From contig CAZABC010000004.1 in assembly GCA_964483405.1 (NCBI GenBank), positions 1-64,000 on the forward strand: DNA of 64,000 bases. The letters are read 5' to 3'. Under the pieces are notes generated by a model. It worked only from the letters and a program-made list of their open reading frames with translations. It did not search any database and was not told the origin of the DNA. A program made the position numbers and the translations under genes. This stretch comes from CAZABC01 sp964483405 (GTDB lineage: Bacteria; Chloroflexota; Limnocylindria; Limnocylindrales; CSP1-4). Positions 57,893-64,000 of the stretch are shown here, one piece after another (position 1 is the first letter of the stretch; every line of letters starts with the position of its first letter).

Positions 57893-59146
57893 ATGGCCCA
57901 CATCCCCGAGGACCCGGCGACGCTCGCCCGGCTGCGCCGCCGCGCGACCGGCACGCTGGTCGCCGGGGTCGCGCTCGGCAGCACCGGCTACATCGCCGCC
58001 GTGACGGTGGCGACGATCGCGGCCGAGGAGCTGGCCGGATCGTCGGCCTGGGCGGGGGTGCCCGGAGCGGCGGCCGTGCTCGGCGCCGCGGGCGGCTCGA
58101 TCCTCCTGTCGTGGATCATGGTCCGGGCCGGGCGCCGCGCAGGCCTCACGGCCGGCTACAGCCTCGGCGCGATCGGAGCCCTCGTCGCGGTCGCGGCGCT
58201 CCTCGACGGCTCGTTCGCGCTCCTGCTCGGCGGCACGGTCCTCATCGGGATCGCCAACGCCGCCTCGAACCTCTCGCGGTATGCGGCGGCCGACCTCGTG
58301 CCCCCGGCACGACGGGCGGCGGCCCTCGGGACGGTCGTCTGGGCGGCGACGGTCGGAGCGGTGGTCGGGCCGAATCTCGTCGCCGGCGCGGGGACCGCCG
58401 CCGAAGCGCTCGGCCTGCCGCGGCTGACCGGGGCCTACGTCCTCCCGGCGATCTTCGTGACCGCCTCGGCGATCCTGACGTTCGTCCTGCTCCGGCCCGA
58501 CCCGTATCGCCTCGCCGACCCATCGGCCCGGCTCGTCTCGTCCGACGGCGAGGGTGACCCGGTCCGGGCGCTCCTCCGCCGGCCGACCGTCGTCATCGCC
58601 CTCGTCGCGCTCATCGCGAACCAAGCGGTGATGGTGCTCGTGATGACGATGACCCCGCTCCACATGATCGAGCACGGGCACGGACTGGCCGCGATCGGGC
58701 TCGTCATCAGCGCCCACACGTTCGGCATGTTCGCCCTGTCGCCGGTCTCCGGCCGCCTCGCCGACGCGTTCGGGCCGTCGCCGGTCGTCGTGGCTGGGCT
58801 CGTCGTCGCCGGGTCCGCGGCGGTCCTCTCGGCCGCGGCGCCGCCCGACGGCGGCGTCGTCCTCGGACTCGCCCTGTTCCTGCTCGGGTTCGGCTGGAAC
58901 CTCGGCTACGTCGCGGGCAGCTCGATCCTCACCCACGGGCTGGCGATCCGCGAGCGGACCCGGCTCCAGGGTGCCGCCGACGCGCTCGTCTGGAGCTCCT
59001 CGGCGATCGCCAGCCTCGCGTCGGGACTCGTCGTCGCGGCCGCGGGGTTCACGGCGCTCGGCCTCCTCGGCGCCGCGCTCGTCGCCGTCCCGGTCTGGCT
59101 CGTCGTCGGGCGACGGGCCAGCCTCGAGGCGGTCAGCCGGACCTGA
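57893..59146 (+). CDS. MFS transporter
   Basis: 417 residues, 12 predicted helices in two halves joined by a short charged loop (about 195-220, DPYRLADPSARLVSSDGEGDP). The helix 2-3 loop is degenerate for motif A (VRAGRRAG), while the equivalent loop in the second half reads GRLADAFGPSPV. Substrate unknown. ATG at 57893 follows TATCAT (57879-57884) after eight bases, a nearly leaderless arrangement. The last 14 bases overlap the facing M20 peptidase gene. No regulator is adjacent. Confidence 0.87.
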   Translation: MAHIPEDPATLARLRRRATGTLVAGVALGSTGYIAAVTVATIAAEELAGSSAWAGVPGAAAVLGAAGGSILLSWIMVRAGRRAGLTAGYSLGAIGALVAVAALLDGSFALLLGGTVLIGIANAASNLSRYAAADLVPPARRAAALGTVVWAATVGAVVGPNLVAGAGTAAEALGLPRLTGAYVLPAIFVTASAILTFVLLRPDPYRLADPSARLVSSDGEGDPVRALLRRPTVVIALVALIANQAVMVLVMTMTPLHMIEHGHGLAAIGLVISAHTFGMFALSPVSGRLADAFGPSPVVVAGLVVAGSAAVLSAAAPPDGGVVLGLALFLLGFGWNLGYVAGSSILTHGLAIRERTRLQGAADALVWSSSAIASLASGLVVAAAGFTALGLLGAALVAVPVWLVVGRRASLEAVSRT

Positions 59147-60407
59147 GCTCGGTCGACAGCCAGGCGGCGATCGCGCGGGCGCAGCCGACGACGTCGTCCA
59201 TCGGGACGTGCTCGTCGGCGCTGTGGGCGACCGCGACGTCGCCCGGCCCGAACATCGCCGTCGGCGTCCGGCCCTGGTGGACCAGGAGGCGCATGTCGGC
59301 GCCGTACGGCGCGCCGAGCCGGGCCGGCTCGCGCCCGAGGGTCGACCGGATGGCGGCCGCGAGCCCGGCGACGAGCGGGCCGCCGGGATCGACCCGGGCC
59401 GAGCCGAACCGCCCCCCGGTGACCGCGACGGTCGCGGGGTGCTCCGCGAGCCACGGGTCGGCCGCACAGGCCGCGTCGATCGCGGCCCGCAGGTCGGCCT
59501 CGGCCTCGCCGGCCGTCTGCCCGAGCCGGACGCCGTAGCGACCCTCGGCCACCACGCGGTCGAGGACGGTCGAGGCCCACTCGCCTCCGGCCACCTTGCC
59601 GACGATCGTCGGGTACGGGAGGCCGAGGGCCGTCATGAGCGGATCAGTCTCGGTGGCGTTGCGGGCGGCCTCGTCGGCCTCGAGGGCGCCGAGGAGGAGG
59701 GCCAGCTTGTCGAGCGCCGACACGCCCTCGCGACGCATCGACGCGTGGGCGGCGCGGCCGGGGACCTCGAGCCGGAAGGTGATCGCGCCGGCGTGGGCGA
59801 CGATGAGCTCCATCCGGGTAGGCTCGGTGATGACGGCGCCGTCGCCGACCGAGCCGTCGGGACGGGCGAGCGCCCGGACGGCCGCCAGCATCCCCGCGCC
59901 GCCGTCCTCCTCCGACGGGACGAGGGCGACGACGATCTCGTCGTCGAGTCCGTCCGTCGGCGCGACCTCGCCGAGCGCCCGGACGGCGCCGAGGATCGAC
60001 GCGACACCACCCTTCATGTCGCAGGCGCCGCGCCCGTACAGCCGGCCGTCGCGGACCTCGGCGCCCCACGGGTCGACGGTCCAGGTCGCCGGGTCGCCGA
60101 CCGGGACGACGTCGAGGTGGCCGACGAGGACGAGCCGGCGACCGCCCGGCCGGCCGACCCGGCCGACGACGAGGGGCAGGGCCGTGCGAGGCATCTCCTC
60201 GCCGGGGAAGTCGGGGTCGGCCCGGATGATGTCGGCGTCGACGTCGAACCGCTCCACCCTCGCCCCGGCGGCAGCGAGCAGGTCGGCCGCGAGGTCGGCC
60301 GCGGCCCCTTCCCCGCCGGTGATCGACGGCGTCCGAACGAGCGCGCGGAGGTCGGCTGCGACGGCGGCGGGATCGACCGCCGCCGCGGCCGTGGCCGGGC
60401 CGCTCAT
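59133..60407 (-). CDS. M20 family peptidase (ArgE/DapE type)
   Basis: 424-residue dinuclear zinc hydrolase. VGHLDVVPVGDPATWTVDPW near 94-113 holds the first metal histidine and catalytic aspartate. GRGACDMKGGVAS near 126-138 holds the bridging aspartate, and VPSEEDGGAG near 161 the catalytic glutamates. A dimerisation domain begins near ITFRLEVPGRAAHAS, and the last histidine lies in VAHSADEHVPMDD near 395. Relatives deacylate N-acetyl amino acids or succinyl-diaminopimelate. ATG at 60407 overlaps the stop of the upstream amidinotransferase-fold gene by four bases, pointing to coupled translation and possibly one pathway. Confidence 0.92.
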   Translation of the reverse strand: MSGPATAAAAVDPAAVAADLRALVRTPSITGGEGAAADLAADLLAAAGARVERFDVDADIIRADPDFPGEEMPRTALPLVVGRVGRPGGRRLVLVGHLDVVPVGDPATWTVDPWGAEVRDGRLYGRGACDMKGGVASILGAVRALGEVAPTDGLDDEIVVALVPSEEDGGAGMLAAVRALARPDGSVGDGAVITEPTRMELIVAHAGAITFRLEVPGRAAHASMRREGVSALDKLALLLGALEADEAARNATETDPLMTALGLPYPTIVGKVAGGEWASTVLDRVVAEGRYGVRLGQTAGEAEADLRAAIDAACAADPWLAEHPATVAVTGGRFGSARVDPGGPLVAGLAAAIRSTLGREPARLGAPYGADMRLLVHQGRTPTAMFGPGDVAVAHSADEHVPMDDVVGCARAIAAWLSTELRSG

Positions 60408-61273
60408 CCGCGCAGGACCGGCCGGGTCATGCAGGTCGGACCGCCCGAGCCGTTGACCCCGACCTCGGTCGCCGGGTACGCATGGATCTCGCAACCGGCG
60501 GCCGCGAGCGCCGCGGCGGTCGCCGGGTTGCCCTCGGCGACGATGACCACGCCCGGCCGGACCGCCAGGACGTTGCAGCCGAGCGTGCCGAACTCGTCGT
60601 CGGGGACGTTGATGGTCCGGATGCCGAGGTCGCCGAGGAGTTCCCACAGACCGACGGGCAGGAGCGGCAGGTAGACCACGGCGAGGTCATCGGCGACCGG
60701 GCTGACGACCGAGAGCAGGTGGATCAGCTCGTCGGCGCCGCGCCAGTACGGGACGTCGAACACGCGGACGTCGCCGCCGACGAGCTCGGCCAGCGCCCGC
60801 GCGCCGGTCGTGTTCGTCCGCAGCGTCCGGCCGATGCAGAACAGGTCCGGGCGGAGCCAGAACGTGTCGCCGCCCTCGACGGTGCCGGGGTCGTCGATCC
60901 GGCCGAGCGTCGGGATCCCGCGGGCGCTCATCCAGGCCTCGATCGCCCGCTCCTCGCCGACCCGGTTCGGCTTGCCGGGGCGGAGCGGGATCGCCCCGCG
61001 GTCGGTGACGAGCAGCGGGTCGAACGTATAGACGAGGTCCGGCGACGCGGTCTCGGTCCCGAGCTCGTGGACCTCGACGCCGAGCCGGGCGAGGAGGTCG
61101 GTGAACGTGTCGTGCTCGCGCTGCGCGACGGCGAGGTCGACCGGGTGGAGGAACCCGTGGGCGGGATCGTCGAACGCCCGGCCGAACGCCGGCCCGGGCC
61201 GCTTGACGAGGACCGTCCGCAACGGGGCGGTCATGCTCTGGGCGCCGTACGTCCGGTCGGTCGCGGCGGTCAT
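60404..61273 (-). CDS. Amidinotransferase-fold hydrolase (dimethylarginine/arginine deiminase-like)
   Basis: 289-residue beta-alpha propeller enzyme. Guanidine-group motifs are VEGGDTFWLRPDLFCIG near 131-147, a catalytic histidine in ELIHLLSVVSPV near 185, and the nucleophile C281 in GGPTCMTRPV near the C-terminus. These match dimethylargininases and related N-omega-substituted arginine hydrolases; ornithine- or arginine-specific members are possible. The ATG at 61273 has GAGGAGG upstream. An internal ATG 39 bases in (SMTAPLRTVLVKRPGP) is the usual family start and cannot be excluded. First gene of an operon with the M20 peptidase. Confidence 0.88.
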   Translation of the reverse strand: MTAATDRTYGAQSMTAPLRTVLVKRPGPAFGRAFDDPAHGFLHPVDLAVAQREHDTFTDLLARLGVEVHELGTETASPDLVYTFDPLLVTDRGAIPLRPGKPNRVGEERAIEAWMSARGIPTLGRIDDPGTVEGGDTFWLRPDLFCIGRTLRTNTTGARALAELVGGDVRVFDVPYWRGADELIHLLSVVSPVADDLAVVYLPLLPVGLWELLGDLGIRTINVPDDEFGTLGCNVLAVRPGVVIVAEGNPATAAALAAAGCEIHAYPATEVGVNGSGGPTCMTRPVLRG

Positions 61274-61394
61274 CGGGGGCGCCCTCCTCGCGCGTCGGTC
61301 GCCGGGCGACGGCCGGGCGACGGGTCCGCAGTGTAGCCCCGGGTCGACCCCGGCGGCACCATCACCGGGACTTCCCCGGCGCGTCGCGGGCCGC

Positions 61395-61400
61395 TACTCT
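61395..61400 (+). promoter_or_regulatory. -10 box of a leaderless promoter for the hypothetical gene at 61407
   Basis: TACTCT, exactly six bases, then ATG. No ribosome site. Confidence 0.5.
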
Positions 61401-61406
61401 CCGACG

Positions 61407-61736
61407 ATGGTCAGGGCGACGGTCGACCTGCTCCCCGTGATCGTCCCGCTCGACGGCCCGGCCGGTCGGACGGTCGGCGGCGGATGGGGCCCGGCGTTCG
61501 AGTCCGGCTCGGCGTATGCGGTCGCGGCCCGGGTCGGCCGAACGCCGGTCCGGGCGATCGGGTCCGGCGGCGACCGGTCGGAGCCGGCGAGCGATGCCCG
61601 GATCGAGCCGCTCCGTCTGCCGACGATGGCCGACCTGCGCGACCGACGGGCGAGGCTGGCCGACCGGCTCGACGAGCTTCGCGTCGCGCTGGCGCAGACG
61701 ACGTTCTACGTCACGGACCCCGAGTCCTGGCGCTGA
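61407..61736 (+). CDS. Hypothetical protein
   Basis: 109 residues, no family recognised. The first half is beta-like (VDLLPVIVPLDGPAGR) and ends in a Gly/Ala/Ser segment. The second half is a charged helix (LRDRRARLADRLDELRVALA, about 77-96), probably a short coiled coil, with the terminus TTFYVTDPESWR. No signal peptide or membrane segment. The -10 box exactly six bases before ATG 61407 is the main support that it is real. Converges on the lipoprotein gene with 13 bases between. Confidence 0.6.
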   Translation: MVRATVDLLPVIVPLDGPAGRTVGGGWGPAFESGSAYAVAARVGRTPVRAIGSGGDRSEPASDARIEPLRLPTMADLRDRRARLADRLDELRVALAQTTFYVTDPESWR

Positions 61737-61749
61737 GGCGCCCGCGCGG

Positions 61750-62115
61750 TCAGGGGCAGTCGGCGCTCGAGGACAGCTGGTTGCCGTCCTGATCGACGGC
61801 GATGACGGTGAGCGTCCCGTTCGGGTCGTGCTTGGCGAGGCTGTCCTTGACGTTCGAGCACATGAACAATCCGACGCCGGCACTGCCGAAGCCGTTCACG
61901 ATGACGAGCGTCACCGTCGTGCCTTCGACCGACCCCTCGATCATCGAGGTGCCGAAGGCGAACTGGGCCTCGGCGATCACCTTCTGGGCGTCGGCGCCAC
62001 CGCCACCCTCGCTCCCGGCCGCGCCACCGCAGGCGGCGACGATGAGGAGCGCGGCGCTCGCGACGACCGCGAGACGTCCGAGGCGGCGGTCGGTCCGCGG
62101 GGCGGCGTGGTCCAT
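61750..62115 (-). CDS. Putative lipoprotein
   Basis: 121 residues. An Arg-rich start and hydrophobic segment end in a lipobox (LIVAAC, Cys at 29), followed by a Gly/Ser-rich spacer and a compact domain of about 75 residues. That domain has two further cysteines (FMCSNVK near 85 and the penultimate residue in SADCP) that may form a disulfide. No domain family recognised. ATG at 62115 has AGGGAG eight bases upstream. A TATCAT -10 box (62182-62177) with TTCCGC 17 bases further up is a reasonable promoter, giving a leader of about 55 bases. Confidence 0.82.
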   Translation of the reverse strand: MDHAAPRTDRRLGRLAVVASAALLIVAACGGAAGSEGGGGADAQKVIAEAQFAFGTSMIEGSVEGTTVTLVIVNGFGSAGVGLFMCSNVKDSLAKHDPNGTLTVIAVDQDGNQLSSSADCP

Positions 62116-62176
62116 ATGTGGCTCCCTGTCCGACGTCCTGCCGCGCCCGGCACCGGCGGCCTTGGACGTTGGGCGG

Positions 62177-62205
62177 ATGATAGGGGCTCCCATCGCCGAG
62201 CGGAA
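62177..62205 (-). promoter_or_regulatory. Candidate promoter of the lipoprotein gene
   Basis: Minus strand TTCCGC (62205-62200), 17 bases, TATCAT (62182-62177). The -10 box is good and the -35 box weak. Confidence 0.4.
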
Positions 62206-62295
62206 GGGGGTGATCCCGGGCGGTCGTCCTCGCGTCACGCCGCCGGGCGGACGGGAGTCTCGCCGAGCCGGGCCCCGTCGTCCGTCGTCGGTCCC

Positions 62296-62301
62296 TACAC
62301 T
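62296..62301 (+). promoter_or_regulatory. -10 box of a leaderless promoter for the aminotransferase at 62308
   Basis: TACACT, exactly six bases, then GTG. No ribosome site, and none precedes the in-frame ATG at 62323 either. Confidence 0.5.
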
Positions 62302-62307
62302 CGGACC

Positions 62308-63453
62308 GTGGACTACCGCCGGATGCCGATCGAGATCGAATCGCCCGAGCAGCTCGGCTACGGGCGGATCGCCAACAACCTCGCCGAGAGCTCGGTCGCC
62401 GACGCGACGCTCGCCGAGGTCGCCGACGACCTCGACCTCGGCTCGCTCGTCCTCCAGTACGGCGATCACGCCGGACACCCGGACCTCCGGGCGGCGATCG
62501 CGGCCGACGCCGGCGGCGACCCGGCCGCCGGCCGGGCAGCGCCCCTCGGGGCCGGCGACGTCCTCCTGGCCCCCGGGGCCGCGGCCGCGCTGTTCATCGT
62601 CGCGACGAGCCTGCTCGGTCGCGGCGACCGCGTGCTCGTCGTCCGGCCGAACTACGCGACGAACCTCGAGACGCCGAGGGCGATCGGCGCGGTCGTCGAC
62701 CACCTCGACCTCCGGTTCGAGGACGGCTGGCGGGTCGACCCGGGGCGGATCGAGGCGCTCCTCCGACCCGACACGCGGCTCATCAGCCTCACGAGCCCCC
62801 ACAACCCGACCGGCCAGGTCCTCGGGCCGGCCGAGCTGGCCGACATCGTCGGCCTCGTCGAGCGCCACGGGGGGGCCCGGCTCCTCCTCGACGAGACGTA
62901 CCGCGACATGACCTACGACCCTCGACTCCCGTCGGTCGCGGCGCTCTCGGAGCGCGCGATCGCGGTGTCGTCGCTGTCGAAGACCGACGGGCTGCCCGGG
63001 ATCCGGCTCGGCTGGCTGGCGACCCGCGACGGCGACCTCCAGGAGCGGTTCCTCGCGGCGAAGGAGCAGATGCTGATCACCGGCTCGGTCGTCGACGAGG
63101 CGATCGGGGCGGCGGCATTCGCGCGGCGGCCGGAGCGGCTGACCCGGATCCGGGCGGGCATCGACGCCGCGCTGGCGACGACGCGGGCCTGGATCGCCGC
63201 CGGGGACGTCTTCGAATGGGTCGAGCCACGTGGCGGTGTCGTCGGCTTCCCGCGGGTCCGCCCCGGCGTGCCGGTCGATCCCGACCGGTTCTACCGGATC
63301 CTGTTCGAGCGGTACGGGACGATCGTCGGGCCGGGCCACTGGTTCGACCAGCCGCGGACCCACTTCCGGCTCGGCTATGGCTGGCCGACGCCCGACCGGC
63401 TCGCCGCCGGGCTCGCCGCCCTCGACGCCGCCGCGCGCGACGTCCTCGCCTGA
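62308..63453 (+). CDS. Class I/II PLP-dependent aminotransferase
   Basis: 381-residue fold-type I enzyme. VLQYGDHAGHPDLRAAIA near 49-66 is the usual N-terminal motif. SPHNPTGQVLG near 164 holds the cofactor asparagine and RLLLDETYRDM near 193 the PLP aspartate. AVSSLSKTDGLPGIRLGWL near 219-237 has the Schiff-base K225 and phosphate-binding arginine, and HFRLGYGW near 352 the carboxylate-binding arginine. It resembles capreomycidine synthase-like and aspartate aminotransferase-related proteins; substrate open. Given the arginine-type enzyme 1 kb away, an amino acid modification role is possible. GTG at 62308 is set by the leaderless promoter; ATG 62323 is the alternative. Confidence 0.88.
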   Translation: MDYRRMPIEIESPEQLGYGRIANNLAESSVADATLAEVADDLDLGSLVLQYGDHAGHPDLRAAIAADAGGDPAAGRAAPLGAGDVLLAPGAAAALFIVATSLLGRGDRVLVVRPNYATNLETPRAIGAVVDHLDLRFEDGWRVDPGRIEALLRPDTRLISLTSPHNPTGQVLGPAELADIVGLVERHGGARLLLDETYRDMTYDPRLPSVAALSERAIAVSSLSKTDGLPGIRLGWLATRDGDLQERFLAAKEQMLITGSVVDEAIGAAAFARRPERLTRIRAGIDAALATTRAWIAAGDVFEWVEPRGGVVGFPRVRPGVPVDPDRFYRILFERYGTIVGPGHWFDQPRTHFRLGYGWPTPDRLAAGLAALDAAARDVLA

Positions 63454-63456
63454 GCG

Positions 63457-64000
63457 TCAGCGAGCCCAGACGCCGACCGGGGTCCAGACGAGCGGGACGT
63501 CGACGAGGATGACCTCGGACAGCGCGGCCGCGGCGATCCGGAGCTCGGCCTCGTCGAAGACCCTCGCCGCGGCGCCGGTCGCGATGGGCTCGCCCGGGGT
63601 GTCGGACGCGTCGCCGAGCGTGGCTCGGCCCTCGATGAGGTAGACGTACGCCCCGCGGCCCGGCCCGATCGGGTGGCGGACCTCGTCCCCGGCGTCGAGC
63701 CGGGCGACGTGGACCGATGCGTCCTGGTGGACGAAGACCGGGTCGTCGGGGCGGGGGCCGGCGACCCGGAGGAGTCGGCCGGTGCGGTCCTCGATCGTGA
63801 ACTCGCGCTGCTCGACCGACGGCGTGAGGTCCGCGGTGTCGGGGAGGATCCAGAACTGGAGGAAGCGCATCGGCGCATCGGCCGAGCCGTTGCGCTCGGA
63901 GTGCCACATCCCGGAGCCGAGGGTCGCCCGCTGGATCGCGCCGGGTCGGAGGACCCCGCCGTTGCCGAGCGAGTCGGCGTGCTCGAACGTCCCCTCGATG
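63457..64000 (-). CDS. Pirin family protein, 5' end outside window
   Basis: The last 181 codons of a pirin (bicupin). The frame is open to the window edge, beginning IEGTFEHADSLGNGGVLRPG and then GSGMWHSERNG, the second half of the metal-binding cupin motif with its histidine. VSVHVARLDAGDEVRHPIGPGRGAYVYLIEG follows as the C-terminal cupin, and the protein ends WTPVGVWAR. The first cupin histidines lie outside the window. Pirins are iron-binding quercetinase-like or regulatory proteins; the specific role is unknown. Three bases separate its stop from that of the facing aminotransferase gene. Confidence 0.9.
   Translation of the reverse strand, partial: IEGTFEHADSLGNGGVLRPGAIQRATLGSGMWHSERNGSADAPMRFLQFWILPDTADLTPSVEQREFTIEDRTGRLLRVAGPRPDDPVFVHQDASVHVARLDAGDEVRHPIGPGRGAYVYLIEGRATLGDASDTPGEPIATGAAARVFDEAELRIAAAALSEVILVDVPLVWTPVGVWAR

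Noticed and set aside
1..64000. tRNA, rRNA, CRISPR arrays, insertion sequences, attachment sites
   Set aside because: Looked for on both strands by eye; no cloverleaf-like sequence, regularly spaced repeats, transposase or integrase motifs were found. A tRNAscan/Infernal run would be decisive.

Overview
The window is 64 kb of very GC-rich bacterial chromosome, gene-dense and with no rRNA, tRNA, CRISPR array, transposase or phage gene that I could find. The base composition, a tryptophan-rich TspO-like protein of the kind I associate with Chloroflexus, the DUF3090/SCO1664 pair and the general enzyme complement suggest an uncultivated high-GC Chloroflexota (Limnocylindria-like). A deep-branching actinobacterium is the main alternative. 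This is inference; no marker gene here settles it. Genes sit on both strands in short operons. Many convergent pairs are separated by a GC-rich hairpin with no T-tract.

Layout. 1-3380: rpoD (cut by the window edge) translationally coupled to dnaG, with an upstream region rich in TTGACA motifs and palindromes. 3381-8700: a SulP transporter, then a TetR-controlled two-gene ABC exporter with a visible operator. 8.8-15.6 kb: class II aldolase, MurJ flippase, LCP ligase, a three-domain copper/SafE membrane protein and a degenerate GH18 protein. 15.7-18.0 kb: a two-subunit heme-copper oxidase homologue that has lost both the CuA site and one CuB histidine, best read as a nitric-oxide-reductase-like enzyme. 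18.2-24.4 kb: DUF1918, an MFS transporter, an SRPBCC protein, an M20 amidohydrolase and a DsrE-TusA-MBL/rhodanese sulfur-transfer operon. 24.4-37 kb: thymidine kinase, a flavoprotein, methyltransferases, a PQQ-type sugar dehydrogenase, an amidohydrolase, a membrane-fused spermidine synthase homologue, VKOR, flavodoxin, signal peptidase I and a polysaccharide deacetylase. 37-46.9 kb: two zinc alcohol dehydrogenases, an HTH-GAF-GGDEF-EAL signalling protein, a CBS-BON protein, a Lon-like protease and a DAO flavoprotein. An apparent structured RNA carrying anti-Shine-Dalgarno loops lies between the last two. 46.9-64 kb: DUF3090, SCO1664, an FGGY kinase, a zinc-ribbon peptide behind a good sigma-70 promoter, a DUF4397 surface protein, two aminotransferases, a large RecB-like nuclease/helicase, an MFS transporter, an M20 peptidase coupled to an amidinotransferase-fold enzyme, a lipoprotein and a partial pirin.

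Functional threads. Cell envelope: MurJ, LCP, GH18, LepB, polysaccharide deacetylase, DUF4397. Redox, copper and sulfur: NOR-like oxidase, HMA-SafE-cupredoxin, DsrE-TusA-rhodanese, VKOR. Information processing: DnaG, RpoD, thymidine kinase, TM0106 nuclease-helicase.

A regulatory pattern recurs. At least ten genes have a TANNNT-like -10 box followed by exactly six bases and then the start codon, with no Shine-Dalgarno. That is the signature of leaderless transcription. Other genes have ordinary GGAGG-type ribosome binding sites. The strongest candidates for something new are the NOR-like enzyme, the anti-SD RNA at about 44.5 kb and the DNA-binding c-di-GMP protein with a repeat element just upstream of it.
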